Origin: Diphasiastrum complanatum
Lineage: Eukaryota > Streptophyta > Lycopodiopsida > Lycopodiales > Lycopodiaceae
DNA length: 64,000 nucleotides
Assembly (NCBI GenBank): GCA_029204225.1
Contig: CM055094.1
Location: forward strand, 20,499,407-20,563,406
Reading direction: 5' to 3'
The first letter of the stretch is position 1; each line of letters opens with the position of its first letter. Below are positions 9,985-21,865 of this stretch, one piece after another. The notes beneath the pieces are model-generated. The model made no database searches. It was not told the DNA's origin and was given only the letters and a program-made list of their open reading frames with translations. The translations under genes were made by a program, and so were the position numbers.

Positions 9985-10580
9985 TGGACGAAATATGGGA
10001 AAAAAAAAGAAGTATACATGATATAAAGGAAAGGAAGGACAAGGCAGTGGTGCAAAAGAAGACTTACCGGCTAAAAGACTAAACTTTTACAGGGATTAAC
10101 TGGCTCGTAGGATTTTGAGGATCTGCATAGAAGAACTCTCACTAGGAATACGGTGGATCGACTACAACTCAGCACGCACAAGGACAAGGCAAAGATATTT
10201 CTACATTTACGCTACTGCAATAGAATGTTTGAGACCATTCATGTGAGGCACTTTTACACTTGTATTTTATTACAAATCTTTGGCCTTATATACACAAGTC
10301 CTTCCATGATATTGTGTTTGCTTGGTCATACTTACCTAACATCAAAAGTGAATGGTTCTTTCTGTTTGATGTTTTCTACAATTTTGAAATTGAAAATCTA
10401 TCTTTATGTTCTTGCTCTTTTCTGAAACATTTCAAAGATTTCATTTCGAAAAAAATTGATTATGTGCTTAAAACGAACTGCAATATAATTAGAAGTATGT
10501 ACCTTAGAAAATATTAGCTATTTAGGAAAAACATTATTGAACTCTTGTTTTAAATCTTGCATTAAAAGCTGTTCTTGATG
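9985..10580. other. Module L middle segment, nothing firm
   Basis: Plus-strand frames here (10153-10517) overlap each other and are Leu/Phe/Tyr-rich as expected of AT-rich DNA. On minus, the stretch between the two L ORFs has many stops and could be intron. No feature is supported. Confidence 0.4.
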
Positions 10581-10787
10581 CTAATTTTTGGTGTTAAAGC
10601 ATGTTAACACATTCACATCATCATTCACATCACAATCCATACGAGATTTCAAAACAAGATGAAAAAGCTCATACTTAGAGTCATGTAGTTTTTCCATAAC
10701 TTCTGCCGAGCAAACCATCGATGATGGGAGTACATTATTCTCCTCATAAATAGAGACTATCTGGTCAAACTTATCTATAAATACCAT
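10581..10787 (-). CDS. Module L ORF (VFIDKF ... CFNTKN)
   Basis: 68 codons: DKFDQIVSIYEENNVLPSS, EKLHDSKYELFHLVLKSRM, DVNVLTCFNTKN. In the inverted copy at 53595-53795 the stop after TKN is TGG and the frame runs on (WHQEQLLMQYLKQEFNDVF), so this stop may be secondary. Not recognised; other copies lie at 18468-18674 and 36085-36306. Confidence 0.4.
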   Translation of the reverse strand: MVFIDKFDQIVSIYEENNVLPSSMVCSAEVMEKLHDSKYELFHLVLKSRMDCDVNDDVNVLTCFNTKN

Positions 10788-10804
10788 AGTATGGTTTTTA
10801 AAAT

Positions 10805-11140
10805 CTATTTACAAGTGGAGTCTCGGCTCGATCGACTGTGGAGGGCTTCGGATCGGTCGACTTTTGATGGACTCGGCTCAGTCAACTTTGTATGCAGAGT
10901 ATGGACGCTCAGCTTGGTCCATAGTGAATGCATAGTATGGACGCTTGGCTCGGTCCACGGTGATTGCTGAGTATGGGGGCTCAGCTCGATGAGCAGTGTA
11001 TGTAGAGTATTGCTCGGCAGTGTATGAAGACTAGAAATTTGTGGAAAATTTTGGAGCAATGTCGCTCTGATAGGATGTGGAAATGATGATGTTTCTTCGT
11101 GATAACGTACTAGTAGAGAGCTTTCAACACAAATCGGTGT
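10805..11140 (-). pseudogene. Gene Y 12-residue-repeat fragment
   Basis: Only the repeat part of Y (11059-10805, units like LWTKLSVHTLHT) and its lead-in survive, joined on one side to module L and on the other to module C. It shows that Y pieces moved separately from the rest of Y. Confidence 0.55.
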
Positions 11141-11149
11141 TGAATGTGT

Positions 11150-11865
11150 GGAAGACCTAGATTCTTAAAGAGTTTTATGAGGTTGAAATTGTAGTTTTTC
11201 TAAAAAGTAAACTTCCTCTAAAAGTTTCTTTTTGGTGGAAATGATGCTATTTATACCAAGTGTAGGCTAATTTGTAATGGCAAAGATCGAGTTTGCAGCT
11301 CACGATGATTATGATCATTTGCAAGTAGCTTATTATAAGCAAATTGTGCTGCACTTTCGTGTTATCTTAGCACATTTGAATGTAGCTTGTGATATTATTG
11401 GTTCGATATTCTAGTAGCTTTTTTGCGCCATTTAAGGTAAGAGAAAGAGAGCACAATTTTTAACGCTTGCTTCTTGTACAACCAAATTTTTTCAAGCCTA
11501 TTTGCGGTAAAGTGTCTCACATCTCTATGGAACATATGCACAAAAGTGAATCACTTTCTACCACATGATGATGGTGAAACATTGTGCACTAGGGAATCAC
11601 ATTGTTGATAAGTTGGATTCACATTTTACATCATGAAGCAAATAGTATTGTAAGTTTCGTGTTCAAGTGGATCGGAAGCTCGCTCCAATTGATGTTGAGA
11701 TTAATATATCATGCTATCTCTAGCCTAATAGCCACACACTAGATGCTTGGATCCAGAAAATATTCACACAAAGGGACATAGCTCTACCACGTAGGTCTGC
11801 CACGTAGTTTTCAATCAATCGAAAGGAAGGTAGATCCTTATCATTGGTATTATAATAGTTAGTTC
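11150..11865 (+). repeat. Module C fragment fused to gene E
   Basis: Matches pieces of 5410-6820 with internal deletions (for example the run from near 5700 to the TTTTTAACGCTTGC motif). It ends abruptly at about 11865, where gene E sequence begins in mid-protein. No ORF. Confidence 0.55.
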
Positions 11866-12756
11866 GTCCTTCACATGGAGGATACCAGGATCTATTTACG
11901 GATTCAATACTTTCCTGCAGACTCCATACATATCTTCGAAGAGATGTGCACTTCAGGATTTATCATCAATGCTGATGAGGGTTACATGTACACCCAGAGA
12001 TCAAAAGCATTTACTGGTCGAAGACAAATACTGACTCGAAACTGCTTCAACTGGCTACGTGAGCAAAATCATAAGCATGCCAGTAAGTCGACTTTGATAG
12101 GACGAAAAGACGGGGACAAGTCAGTTCCAACGACGGCATCTAATTCGATCGGGAGCTCTTCTCAGCCAGATTTAATTGCGTCGACCAGTTGGAGAGCTCC
12201 ATTCCTCAAAGATACGTACGTCTATGAAATGCTTTCACCAAAGCAAATTCAGAATGATCCTTCTTTCGACCCAAGTTTTCGTAGAAGACGAGCGCTAGCA
12301 TGGAGATCGGAAGACAACATATCAGCATATCCTTGCAACTTTGCGATAATAGATGGCTCGTTCTCTTCTCAAAAGGAATGTCATACATCCATCAAGAATT
12401 TTTGCAAGTTAACTTCCGATTCTGACGATCCTACAATCAAGCTACAACACAAGTTCTGCCAGTTTCTTATGACTGTCATGGGCCGAAGGTTTGAGCAGGA
12501 TCCACAATTTTTCATCAATCCCAACAAACCGGCGCTTTACATGGAGGATACCAGGATCTATTTACGCATACAATACTTTCCTGCAGACTCCATACAAATC
12601 TTCGAAGAGATGTGCACTTCAGGCTTTATCATCAATGCTGATAAGGCTTACACCCAGAGATCAAAAGCATTTGCTGGTCGAAGACAAATGCTGACTCGAA
12701 CCTGCTCCAAGTGGCTGCGCGAGCAATATCATAAGCATGATGCCCACTATTCCTGA
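11866..12756 (+). CDS. Gene E, copy 1 (5'-truncated, stop-free)
   Basis: 293 codons without a stop, but only the last third of the first unit plus the complete second unit are present; the TCCTTCACATGGAGGATACC start is fused to module C. Each unit carries CNFAIIDGSFSSQKECHTSI, HKFCQFLMTVMGRRFEQDP, EDTRIYLRIQYFPADSI and FEEMCTSGFIINAD, ends KWLREQYHK or similar, and has an RRRR cluster between linker and core. The family is not recognised. This copy retains CAG at 12250-12252, where copy 3 has TAG. Without its 5' end it probably has no native promoter, so it is open but perhaps not expressed. Confidence 0.55.
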   Translation, partial: VLHMEDTRIYLRIQYFPADSIHIFEEMCTSGFIINADEGYMYTQRSKAFTGRRQILTRNCFNWLREQNHKHASKSTLIGRKDGDKSVPTTASNSIGSSSQPDLIASTSWRAPFLKDTYVYEMLSPKQIQNDPSFDPSFRRRRALAWRSEDNISAYPCNFAIIDGSFSSQKECHTSIKNFCKLTSDSDDPTIKLQHKFCQFLMTVMGRRFEQDPQFFINPNKPALYMEDTRIYLRIQYFPADSIQIFEEMCTSGFIINADKAYTQRSKAFAGRRQMLTRTCSKWLREQYHKHDAHYS

Positions 12757-13734
12757 ACAAAGGTTATGAAGAAAATCCTTTAGGCGCAATTTTTTGAATT
12801 GAGTACATTGAAAACATCAACATTTGTTGATTGGAGCTTTTAAGATTGACCATTATAGTCATCTAGGGCCAATGTATATGGCACTCAACTGCTAATCTAT
12901 CTCTCCACTGCTTTTGAAATGTCCACTTTAGTTCATAATCTATGATCTAGATATACCTTCTTCTCGTTGTGTGTATATATATGTTCTCATCGTTGATATT
13001 TGATTTAATGTATTAAATGAACATTGAATGCTCATTAAATCAAAATCAACAATAATTAGGTTACAAATATTCTGTTCAAAAAATATTTAGAAACACAATG
13101 AAAATATCATATCGACAAGAGGGAACATATCACGGCAACAGGATCATCCATCCAAAGTAGGCGCACCACTTCCAAATTCTAATGTTACTCCAAGCCTTTT
13201 TGTGAGACTACTAATATTTTGGAAAACACATGTTCTTCATATTCCAAGCATGCTCAGCATACCTCCAAGCACATAGCAAAGTAAACCGTACATCTTCTTT
13301 CCTTGCCCTACTTGTTGGTCTTCATCTCGTATGGTAAGTACTCAACCCTTGATTGTTCCTTTGAATAAGAGCTTTTTGCTATAGTTTCAAGAGAGAAGCT
13401 TCCTGGGAAAGGGTCAACTTGGGAGTAGCTTAATATATTGATGTCATTTCAAATCATGATAGCTTCATGGTTGTCACTCAAAATAATAGTAGATTGTTTG
13501 GTAGCTTGGGGTAGCTTGATATGTAGCTAGGCAACTAAACAACAAATCACCTCTAGATGGCTTCACAAGCTTGTCTAACTCATTCTTATAATTACTACCA
13601 TTGTGTCTAACTTGCCAAATGCTAGGTGTAAAAGTATTTGACAAATGCATAACTCTTTACTCTCCAAGTCTTAAGACTTACCAAGTGTTGTTTGTAGCTC
13701 ATACTAGATGCTTTGAGAAGTTATATTAAGAATT
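12757..13734. other. Gene E 3' flank
   Basis: Non-coding and shared with 26364-27368 and 51197-52200. It contains the palindromic TTTAATGTATTAAATGAACA region near 13010. The 70-codon ORF present in the other two flanks is broken here by a deletion of about 27 bases after GGAACATATCACGGCAA. Confidence 0.5.
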
Positions 13735-13750
13735 GGGGGGGGGGGGGGGG
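13735..13750 (+). repeat. Poly-G run
   Basis: Sixteen G in a row; the same site has 23 G at 27369-27391 and 13 G at 52201-52213. It is unstable and could form quadruplex DNA. Confidence 0.9.
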
Positions 13751-13866
13751 TTATCGGAAAGAATCCGATCTTACCAAATACTAGGTGTAAAAGTGTTTGA
13801 CATATTCCGAACTATTTACTCTCCAAGTGTTGTTTTTAGCTCATAGTACATGCTTTGAGAATAATG

Positions 13867-13995
13867 TTACTGGTTATATTAATTTGGGGGGATTGCAAAG
13901 AATCGAACTTGAGTGTACAAGCCCAACTCAAGTGCAGACACCAACTCACCACACATGGGAAGATCATTAAATTTGAATTTGAAGAAAAATCAAAA
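13867..13995 (-). repeat. tRNA-derived SINE-like element, left inverted arm
   Basis: On minus it reads TGGTGAGTTGGT (A-box-like), then GTTCGATTC (B-box-like) about 35 bases later, resembling the head of a tRNA-derived SINE. It is inverted relative to 15400-15520, making arms of about 110 bp. A/B-box matches are imperfect; an ordinary inverted repeat is the alternative. Confidence 0.4.
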
Positions 13996-14623
13996 TTAAA
14001 AAAAAATGAAAAAGTATTTCTCCTTAGAGGCATTGTGGTCATCATCTAGACGAGCTGTGCTTGCTTGAATCAATAGAAACAAAGAAAATAATAATAACGA
14101 GTTTTAATCCTATTAATGCACCAATAATATATAAATATAATTGAATCAAATGGGAAGATTATAATATTTATCGCTTCATTAAAACATTGATCTACTCATT
14201 TCAATGATTTCGTTCAAATTCGAATTCCAATGATTTGTGAAGTGTGAATGAATGCAATGTAACTTGAATATGTTTGGAACATAGCATAGATTCATTATAT
14301 GCTTTTTAACTATATGTTATTTAGTCGTGTAACAAGGAATAAGCATTTTTTTTAACAAATTTTCAATTTGTTTTTGGAAACCCTAGATTACAACATTTTA
14401 ATATACTAACAAAAATGACTTAATTTGCATGAACAACTTTGAGGTTCGAAAATCCTAGATTACAGCTTCATTCAATCTTCAATTTTCCAAGCTCGTTCAA
14501 ACTTCAATGAAATATAATTCATTCCAAAATCCATTCTCGAATCCTAGAACGATGTATTTTAAAAACTTTTGTAATGTGAAAGAGAGATCATTGAGCTAAA
14601 ACATGACCCCGATTGCATTCGGA
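13996..14623. other. Spacer between inverted arms
   Basis: AT-rich, no ORF or RNA feature seen. Conserved at 27631-28256. Confidence 0.4.
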
Positions 14624-15105
14624 ATTGCTTTGAAAAACTTATAAATTGTATTCATCAATGGAGATGTCTAGAGGACATGGTGTGAAAAATTGTCAACTAG
14701 TTTGGTTTTTTATTTGGCAATTTTGGAGGCCAAAATGTTTCTCAACTTCGAGTTAGTTTCATATTTGTTAATAAGGGCCTAAATAGTGGTTTAACTACCT
14801 CTGGCAAGGAGATAAGTGGATGAGGTCGAGTTTGGATCCATTCTAATTGGCTAAATTTTGGTGCATTGCTTTCAAAAACTTATAAATTGTATTCATCAAC
14901 GGAGATGTCTATTGGACATGGTGTGAAAAATTGTCAACTAGTTTGGTTTTTCATTTGGCAATTTTGGAGGCCAAAATGAATCTCAACTTCGAGTTAGTTT
15001 CATATTTGTTAATAAGGGCCTAAATAGTGGTTTAACTACCTCTGGCAAGTAGATCAGTGGATGAGGTCGAGTTTGGACCCATTCTAATCGGCTAACTTTG
15101 GTACA
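14624..15105 (+). repeat. Two tandem ~240-bp units
   Basis: Units start with ATTGCTTTSAAAAACTTATA at 14624 and 14864 and contain TTTGGCAATTTTGGAGGCC and GTGGTTTAACTACCTCTGGC. The pair is preserved at 28257-28740, so it predates that duplication. Non-coding. Confidence 0.8.
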
Positions 15106-15399
15106 TTGCATCTAGACTAGATTTTCTAGGTATTTGATAAAGTATCTAGAAGTTTCCAAATTAGGTCAAGTTTGGGGCAAGTGGCCAAATGACATTTTGC
15201 AGCTATAAATAGTTGTACCTAAGTGGAGAAATAATCATCAAAGTTTCGTTCTTTGTGGAGAATTCATCTCTTTGATGAGAATTTTCTCTATCTTGGTTTT
15301 CTATGTGTAGAATGTTGATTTTCTTGTAGATCTTGATTCCACACGTGTGAAGATTATAATATATATGATTTTGTTAAACATCGATCTACAAACATTTCA

Positions 15400-15520
15400 A
15401 TGATTTTTCTTCAAATTCAAATTTAACGATCTTCCCATGTGTGGTGAGTTGGTGTATGCGCTTTTGTTGGGCTTGTACACTGAAGTTCGATTCTTTGGAA
15501 TCCCTCGCCAACTGTGGTTT
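15400..15520 (+). repeat. SINE-like element, right inverted arm
   Basis: Carries the same A-box-like and B-box-like motifs in plus orientation (TGGTGAGTTGGT near 15441, GTTCGATTC near 15484). Its antisense frame QLTTHGKIVKFEFEEKS is simply the arm read backwards and is not treated as a gene. Confidence 0.4.
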
Positions 15521-15651
15521 CAATACTTTCTCTACAAGATTCTCATTTGAAATTTGCTTGGGACCCTTCTTATCTCCATCAGATATTTTTTTCAACGTTG
15601 ATGCTAGGCCATACCACAGAGAAGTAGTTCATGTGTGACTCCTCACTCAGA

Positions 15652-16040
<389 letters not shown>

Positions 16041-16057
16041 CTAGTTGTGAGGAGGAG

Positions 16058-17661
16058 TGTTAAATTTACACAAGCTAGTTTGCATAAATTCCACTTGTAA
16101 ATGACTTTGAGGCCATGATGTGGGATGTCACACATGCTAAAAGCATAGGATACCTTATTCTAAGTCAAATTATTAACCTAGCTTTGGAATGGTACCTTTG
16201 GAATGTGTCCAAAGAGTGCATAGATAGGACAGAAAAAAAGTAGGAGCTTAAAATAGCAGTTTTTCCATTATTTTTGGAACTCGAGGTATCGACCCTAAAT
16301 AGGGTGGATCGACTGGATCTTTAGGTTGGATGTTAGGGTTAGGTTGTGATGATTACATAGAAGTCGTAATACGCTCAAATTTGAGCTCTACATGTATAAA
16401 TATGTGATGGGATTTCCATCCAATTATGAGCAAAATTGAGATTTTCCTTCTTGACTAGTTTGAGTCTATGATTTGACTGATGAATGCTATTGGCTTATGA
16501 TTTTTTATGATCATTGAATGAGATTGGAGATGTAGGTACAGTACGCAGGCAGCAGCAAGCCATACATCCACATGTGTGAAGAGTTTTGGAGATAATTCAT
16601 GGAGTTCAAGCCAAGATAAACTAGGAATCAATGCATTGATTAGTAATCTAGCTTCTAGATCTTGTTTGGATTTTAAGTAGGTGCTTTCTCCATCATTTCT
16701 AGAATCAGATGGGTTTATTTTGCTGTATTTTTATTAAAAAGAACCCCAACCTCCTACTAGTGGAAAAGTGGGTGATAAAAGGGAGTTTGCTAATGTCCTA
16801 GTTCAGGATAAATGTGGTTACAATTGTCAAGGAAATTGTGGAAGAGGTGTCAATTGACACTGCAATGGATCCTTCAAAAAAACAAAAAATGTAAATGATC
16901 TTGATGATTTCTGGGAGTAATAAATTCTCTTTTATTTTAAAAAACAATTGCGTTTATATTTCTTGAAATATTGTGTATTGAAATCTTTTTGATTGATTTA
17001 ATGTTTTTGAATTTGTTTGTATTAAAAATATAGATTTAGCAATTTTTTAATGATTTAAATATTAGCAAAACTAAAATTGCAACGAACTGTCAGGTTTTTA
17101 ATATTTTAATTTTTTGTTGTGTTTTTATAAGAAGTTTATAGAAATAATTTCATTTGCAATCATTTAATGTTTAAATATAAGTAAAGATTTAAATACTGAT
17201 TAGAATTTTGTCATAATTTAAAAAATATTTTTCTTGATACAAGAATTGTAATTTAAAACACTTTTAAAATTTTTAAAAAAACATTGAAAACTTTTGTTTT
17301 AATAAGCAAAAGAGCTTTTTTTAGTTATTCTAATGATTGTGTCCAGTGATTTTATTTTGAATAGTATTATTATTTCATATAAGCTAATTTGCAATTACTA
17401 ACAAAAATCTATTAACAAAATTTTAGTAGGTTGTTTAATTTTCTTGCAAAATACAACATTTTTTTTAGCATTAAAATATGTTTATTTGAAGCATTATACA
17501 TATGGATATTTTTTCTATAAAATTAAAAAAAAAACGACAAAAGAAAAATGGGTCTCCATGTCATTTTTTTTTTTTGGGTCCCTGGTGCATTCTTCCAAAA
17601 TCAGATGAATGGCTTTTTTCTTTGGCTACACAAGCTCGCCAGAGATGTTGTCAAGTCACAC
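16058..17661 (+). mobile_element. Putative LTR and module L, copy 2
   Basis: GTGAGGAGGAG then TGTTAAATTTACAC, as at 8148, but only the last bases of the copia frame precede it. The acidic ORF seen at 8758-8973 is frameshifted here (GGATAAATGTGG). The AT-rich spacer follows from about 16900. Confidence 0.55.
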
Positions 17662-17871
17662 CTACTTTTCTCTTTTTACGCCAACACATGATTGATTTGC
17701 TGCAAACCCTTCTGCTAAACTCCTTGCCAACTTAGGAGATGCTGAAAACATCAGAAAGATTGAACGCCTCCTCAAAAGACCAAATTTTTTTGCTGTCCCA
17801 GATAAATTCTTCCAAAACTCAAATGAAATGCCTGGTTCTTTCAACCTAAACAACCCTAGTTCGGTGGTTTC
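17662..17871 (-). CDS. Module L exon-like ORF (FRLKE), copy 2
   Basis: 63 codons, nearly identical to 9778-9984; Leu-to-Pro and Leu-to-Ile changes near the start only. The frame and the upstream acceptor-like CAG are kept. Confidence 0.4.
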   Translation of the reverse strand, partial: ETTELGLFRLKEPGISFEFWKNLSGTAKKFGLLRRRSIFLMFSASPKLARSLAEGFAANQSCVGVKREK

Positions 17872-18467
17872 TGGACAAAATATGGGAAAAAGAAAGAAGT
17901 ATACATGATATAAAGAAAAGAAAGGACAAGGGAGTGGTGCAAAAGAAGACTTACCGGCTAAAAGACTAAACTTTTACAGGGATTAACTGGCTCGCAAGAT
18001 GTTGAAGATCTGCATAGAAGAACTCTCACTAGGAATACGGTGGATCGACTACAACTCAGCACGCACAAGGACAAGGCAAAGATATTTTTACATTTACGCT
18101 ATTGTACTAGAATGTTTGAGACCATTCATGTGAGACACTTTTACACTTGTATTTTATTACAAATCTTTGGCCTTATATACACAAGTCCTTCCATGATATT
18201 GTGTTTGCTTGGTCATACTTACCTAACATCAAAAGTGAATGGTACTTTCTGTTTGATGTTTTCTACAATTTTGAAACTAAAAATCTATCTTTATGTTCTT
18301 GCTCTTTTTTGAAACATTTCAAAGGTTTCATTTTGGAAAAATTTGATTATGTGCTTAAAATGGACTGCAATATAATTAGAAGTATGTACCTCAGAAAAAC
18401 TTACCTATTTAGGAAAAACGTCATTGAACTCTTGTTTTAAATCTTGCATTAAAAGCTGTTCTTGATG

Positions 18468-18674
18468 CTAATTTTTGGTGTTAAAGCATGTTAACACATT
18501 CACATCATCATTCACATCACAATGCATACGAGATTTCAAAACAAGATGAAAAAGCTCATACTTAGAATCATGTAGTTTTTCCATAACTTCCGCCGAGCAG
18601 ACCATCGATGATGGGAGTACATTAGTCTCCCCATAAATAGAGACTATCTGCTCAAACTTATCTTTAAATACCAT
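18468..18674 (-). CDS. Module L ORF (VFKDKF), copy 2
   Basis: 68 codons matching 10581-10787, with the same TAG after TKN. The 3' neighbour on minus is AT-rich, stop-filled DNA. Confidence 0.4.
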   Translation of the reverse strand: MVFKDKFEQIVSIYGETNVLPSSMVCSAEVMEKLHDSKYELFHLVLKSRMHCDVNDDVNVLTCFNTKN

Positions 18675-18689
18675 AGTATGGTTTTTAAA

Positions 18690-19310
18690 ATTTATTTACA
18701 AGTGGAGTCTTAGCTCTGATAGCCACTGAAAAGAGGAAGTTGGAACTCTATGTGGCTCAAGAACTAGTGTGCCTCCTGGTACCAAGTGTTCATCTCAAAG
18801 ATATCAAGGCTTTCCATGGTGATGTCAATTATGTCTTGAGTTGGGTCATCAGAACTGGAAGATGTTGTGGCAGACATGTTATGGACTCGGCTGATGACTC
18901 TGTTGAAGGTTCGACTCTGGTAACACACAAGTGGAGTCTCGGCTCAATCGACTGTGGAGGGCTTTGATCGGTCGACTTTTGATGGACTCGGCTTAGTCAA
19001 CTTTGTATGCAAAGTATGGACGCTCAGCTTGGTCCACAGTGAATGCATAGTATGGACGCTCGGCTCGGTCCACAGTGATTGCAGAGTATGGGGGCTCGGC
19101 TCTATGAGCAGTGTATGTAGAGTATTGCTCGGCAGTGTATGGGGACTAGAAATTTGTGGAAAAATTTGGAGCAATGTCGCTCTGATAGGATGTGGAAACG
19201 ATGATGTTTCTTCGCGATAACGTACTAGTAGAGAGCTTTCAACACAAATCAGTGTTGAATGTGTGGTTTTGACAAGCTCCAGTAGCACTACCCCTCAACA
19301 TTTGGCTCGT
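18690..19310 (-). pseudogene. Gene Y repeat-protein fragment, copy 2
   Basis: 114 open codons (19288-18944) with units LWTEPSVHTMHS and LWTKLSVHTLHT. A deletion in DRSKPSTVD takes it out of the longer frame. The acidic NTWYQE segment survives in part at 18750-18900. Confidence 0.5.
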
Positions 19311-19515
19311 GCTAGATGTGACGATTTTTGTGTAATGTAGCATGTCTCGACAGCTTAGGGTTTTTGAAAATGGATGATGATGGTGCTCTGGATCCATGGT
19401 GGATGTATGTCGATGGTGTCCAAGGATGCAAAGGACTAATCAAGCACGGTCGTAGCGAATGATAGATTGCCACTAAAAGATGGAAAATCGATCCTTTGAA
19501 GCTATAGCTTTTCAA
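19311..19515 (-). other. Y upstream segment, copy 2
   Basis: 67-codon frame (MKSYSFKGS ... RHATLHKNRHI) with the same stop as three other copies; coding status uncertain. Confidence 0.3.
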
Positions 19516-20685
19516 AGCTTCTGAATTCCATTTCCATGCCTGAAGAAGGAAGTGCCAGCATCAAATCAGAGTTTGTTTGCATTTCCTAAAAAGCATGCAT
19601 GGCAGCATGGCAGTAAAGCATGATATTGTGACTTTTTGTAATGTTCTGCAACATTTGCTTACATACATAGCTACACCAAATGAGATAATTAAGGACCTAG
19701 ATTCTTAAAGAGTTTTATGAGGTTGAAATCCTAGTTTTTCTACAAATCAACTTCCTCTGAAAGTTTCTTTTTGGTGGAAATGATGCTGTTTATACCAAGT
19801 GTAGGCTAATTTGTAATGGCAAAGATCGAGTTTGCAGCTCACCATGATTATGATCATTTGCAAGTAGCCTATTGTAAGCAAATTGTGCTGCACTTTCATG
19901 TTATCTTAGCACATTTGAATGTAGCTTGTGATATTATTGATTCGATATTCTAGTAGCCCTTTTGCACCATTTAAGGTAAGAGAAAGAGAGCACAATCTTT
20001 AACGCTTGCTTCTTGTACAACCAAATTACTTTCCAATTTTTTCAAGCCTATTTGCGGTAAAGTGTCTCACATCTCTATGGAACATATGCACAAAAGTGAA
20101 TCACTTTCTGCCACGTGATGATAGTGATACATTGTGTACTAGGGAATCACATTGTTGATAAGTTGGATTCACATTTACATCATGAAGCAAATAGTCTTGT
20201 AAGTTTCGTGTTCAAGTGGATCGGAAGCTTGCTCCAAATGATGTTGAGATTAATATATCATGCTATCTCTAGCCTAATAGCCACACACTAGATGTTTGGA
20301 TCCAAAAAATATTCACACAAAGGGACATAGGTCTACCACGTAAGTCTATGATGTAGTTTTCAATCAATCAAAAGGAAGGTAGATCCTTATCTTTGGTACT
20401 ATAATAGTTAGTTTTTAGACTTATTGAGATCTTATAAATTAAATTTTAGGGTCAGCCCAAAGTTTTTGACAAGTGCTCATCAAGTGAATGCAATTCTAGT
20501 CAAGATTGTGTCCAATTTTGCTTGATTTGTGAGATATTTGGATTGATTATTGCATGGTGATTCAACTGATCTTGTATATGATTCCTTTTGGTTCAGGTTA
20601 CATTTATGTGCATATGATTCCTTTTGGTTCAGGTTAGTCCTATATCCTTGTGAAGTTGAGATCAAGGAGGAGGCAGTCGAGATCA
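19516..20685 (+). mobile_element. Module C upstream region, copy 2
   Basis: Matches 5231-6140 and 6400-7060. The MLEEGS ORF is broken by an 11-base deletion near 19565. A ~40-base direct duplication (GTGCATATGATTCCTTTTGG) occurs near 20573-20632. Confidence 0.5.
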
Positions 20686-21865
20686 ATGAATGCATATCTT
20701 TTGGATTCACATGATAGATTGAATGCTTCTAATTATTCAATTTGGATGATAAGAATCGAATCAATCCTTATTTTACAAGATCTAATGGATATAGTGAGTG
20801 GCGAAGAGGATGAGCCCCTATTCACCCTCAAGAAGCTACAAAATACAAAAGGAGGTGCAAGGTTGCTCTCCATTGTATAAAATGAATGTAGCTCATGAGC
20901 TTCTTAAGGAGGTAGGTGCTTACATCTTGGCTCAAGAATCATGGGAAACTCTTCAAAAGATATATGAATCCAAGAATACTTCAAGGTTGATATCCTTGAA
21001 GAATCAAATCCATATGTGCTGAGAGTCAAGGACTTAAACAAAGAGCTTGCTTACAGAGGAGATTCCATTAAGGAAAGTGAACTTGTTCAACCAATCTTGA
21101 ATGGTTTAAGTGTGGATTTTGCTAACTTGGTGCAAGGCTATGCAATCATGGGCAAGTTGCCTTCACTTGAAGATCTCCAAGGATTCCTCATGGTCGAGGA
21201 GAGTAGGAGAACTCACATCAAGTCAAGGATGGAGAAGCTCTCCCTCAATGATGGAGATGAAAAGGCTCTTTTCATCAAGATCAAGAGAAAATACAAAGGC
21301 AAAGGTGTTGCATTCAAGAAGAACCAAGTCAAAGATCGAGCAAGCCAAAGAAGGATAAGTCGAAGATCAAATGCTACTTTTGTGGCAAGACGAGGCACTA
21401 TGCCTCGGAGTGCTTCAAGAGGAAGCAAACTCAAAGTCAAGAAAACCTTGGCCAAGAGGAAGAGGAGAGCTCTCATGAAGATTTCGTCATGATGTCAAGT
21501 TTCTCATCTTCAAGCATAAGAGGTGAAGACCCTTGGTGGATAGATAGTGGGGCTAGCTCCCACATGACATGTAAGAGGGAGTATTTTTCAACCTTATCTA
21601 CCTATGAAGGACCTATCACGTAAATTTTTATAGCAAATAATTATGTTTATAAGATAGAAGGAATAGGATCCATACCTTTATGCTTGGGATCTTCAAGGAA
21701 GATCAAGATTGATGGAGTGCTTTACATTTTCAGTATCACTAAGAACTTGCTTAGTATAGGGCAATTGCCTGACAATGGTTTGATTGTGGAGTTTGCCACA
21801 AATACATGTAACATCAAGAAGGATGGCAAGATCATTGCTAAAGGGGTGATGATCTCCACACAACC
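20686..21865 (+). pseudogene. Ty1/copia gag and protease, copy 1
   Basis: Gag starts at 20686 (MNAYLLDSHDRLNASNYSIW), with the family pattern SWETLQKIYESKNTSRLISL. Frame shifts occur near 20880 and 21020. It continues LAYRGDSIKESELVQPILNG, then a CCHC zinc knuckle CYFCGKTRHYASEC (about 21370-21411) that binds packaged RNA in this family, then the protease motif WIDSGASSHMT and a stop (TAA near 21622). Longer at the 5' side than 7169-8152, so it is a different deletion derivative of the same family. Confidence 0.85.

Noticed and set aside
10153-10517. Plus-strand Leu/Phe/Tyr-rich ORFs repeated at 18040 and in the inverted copy at 54160
   Set aside because: They overlap in two frames with AT-rich composition, and no frame is favoured by the substitution pattern I can see by eye.
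13867-13995. A functional tRNA gene
   Set aside because: A- and B-box-like motifs are present but no complete cloverleaf with an acceptor stem or anticodon arm could be drawn.
14624-15105. CRISPR-like or satellite array
   Set aside because: Only two 240-bp units without spacers; it is a simple tandem duplication.
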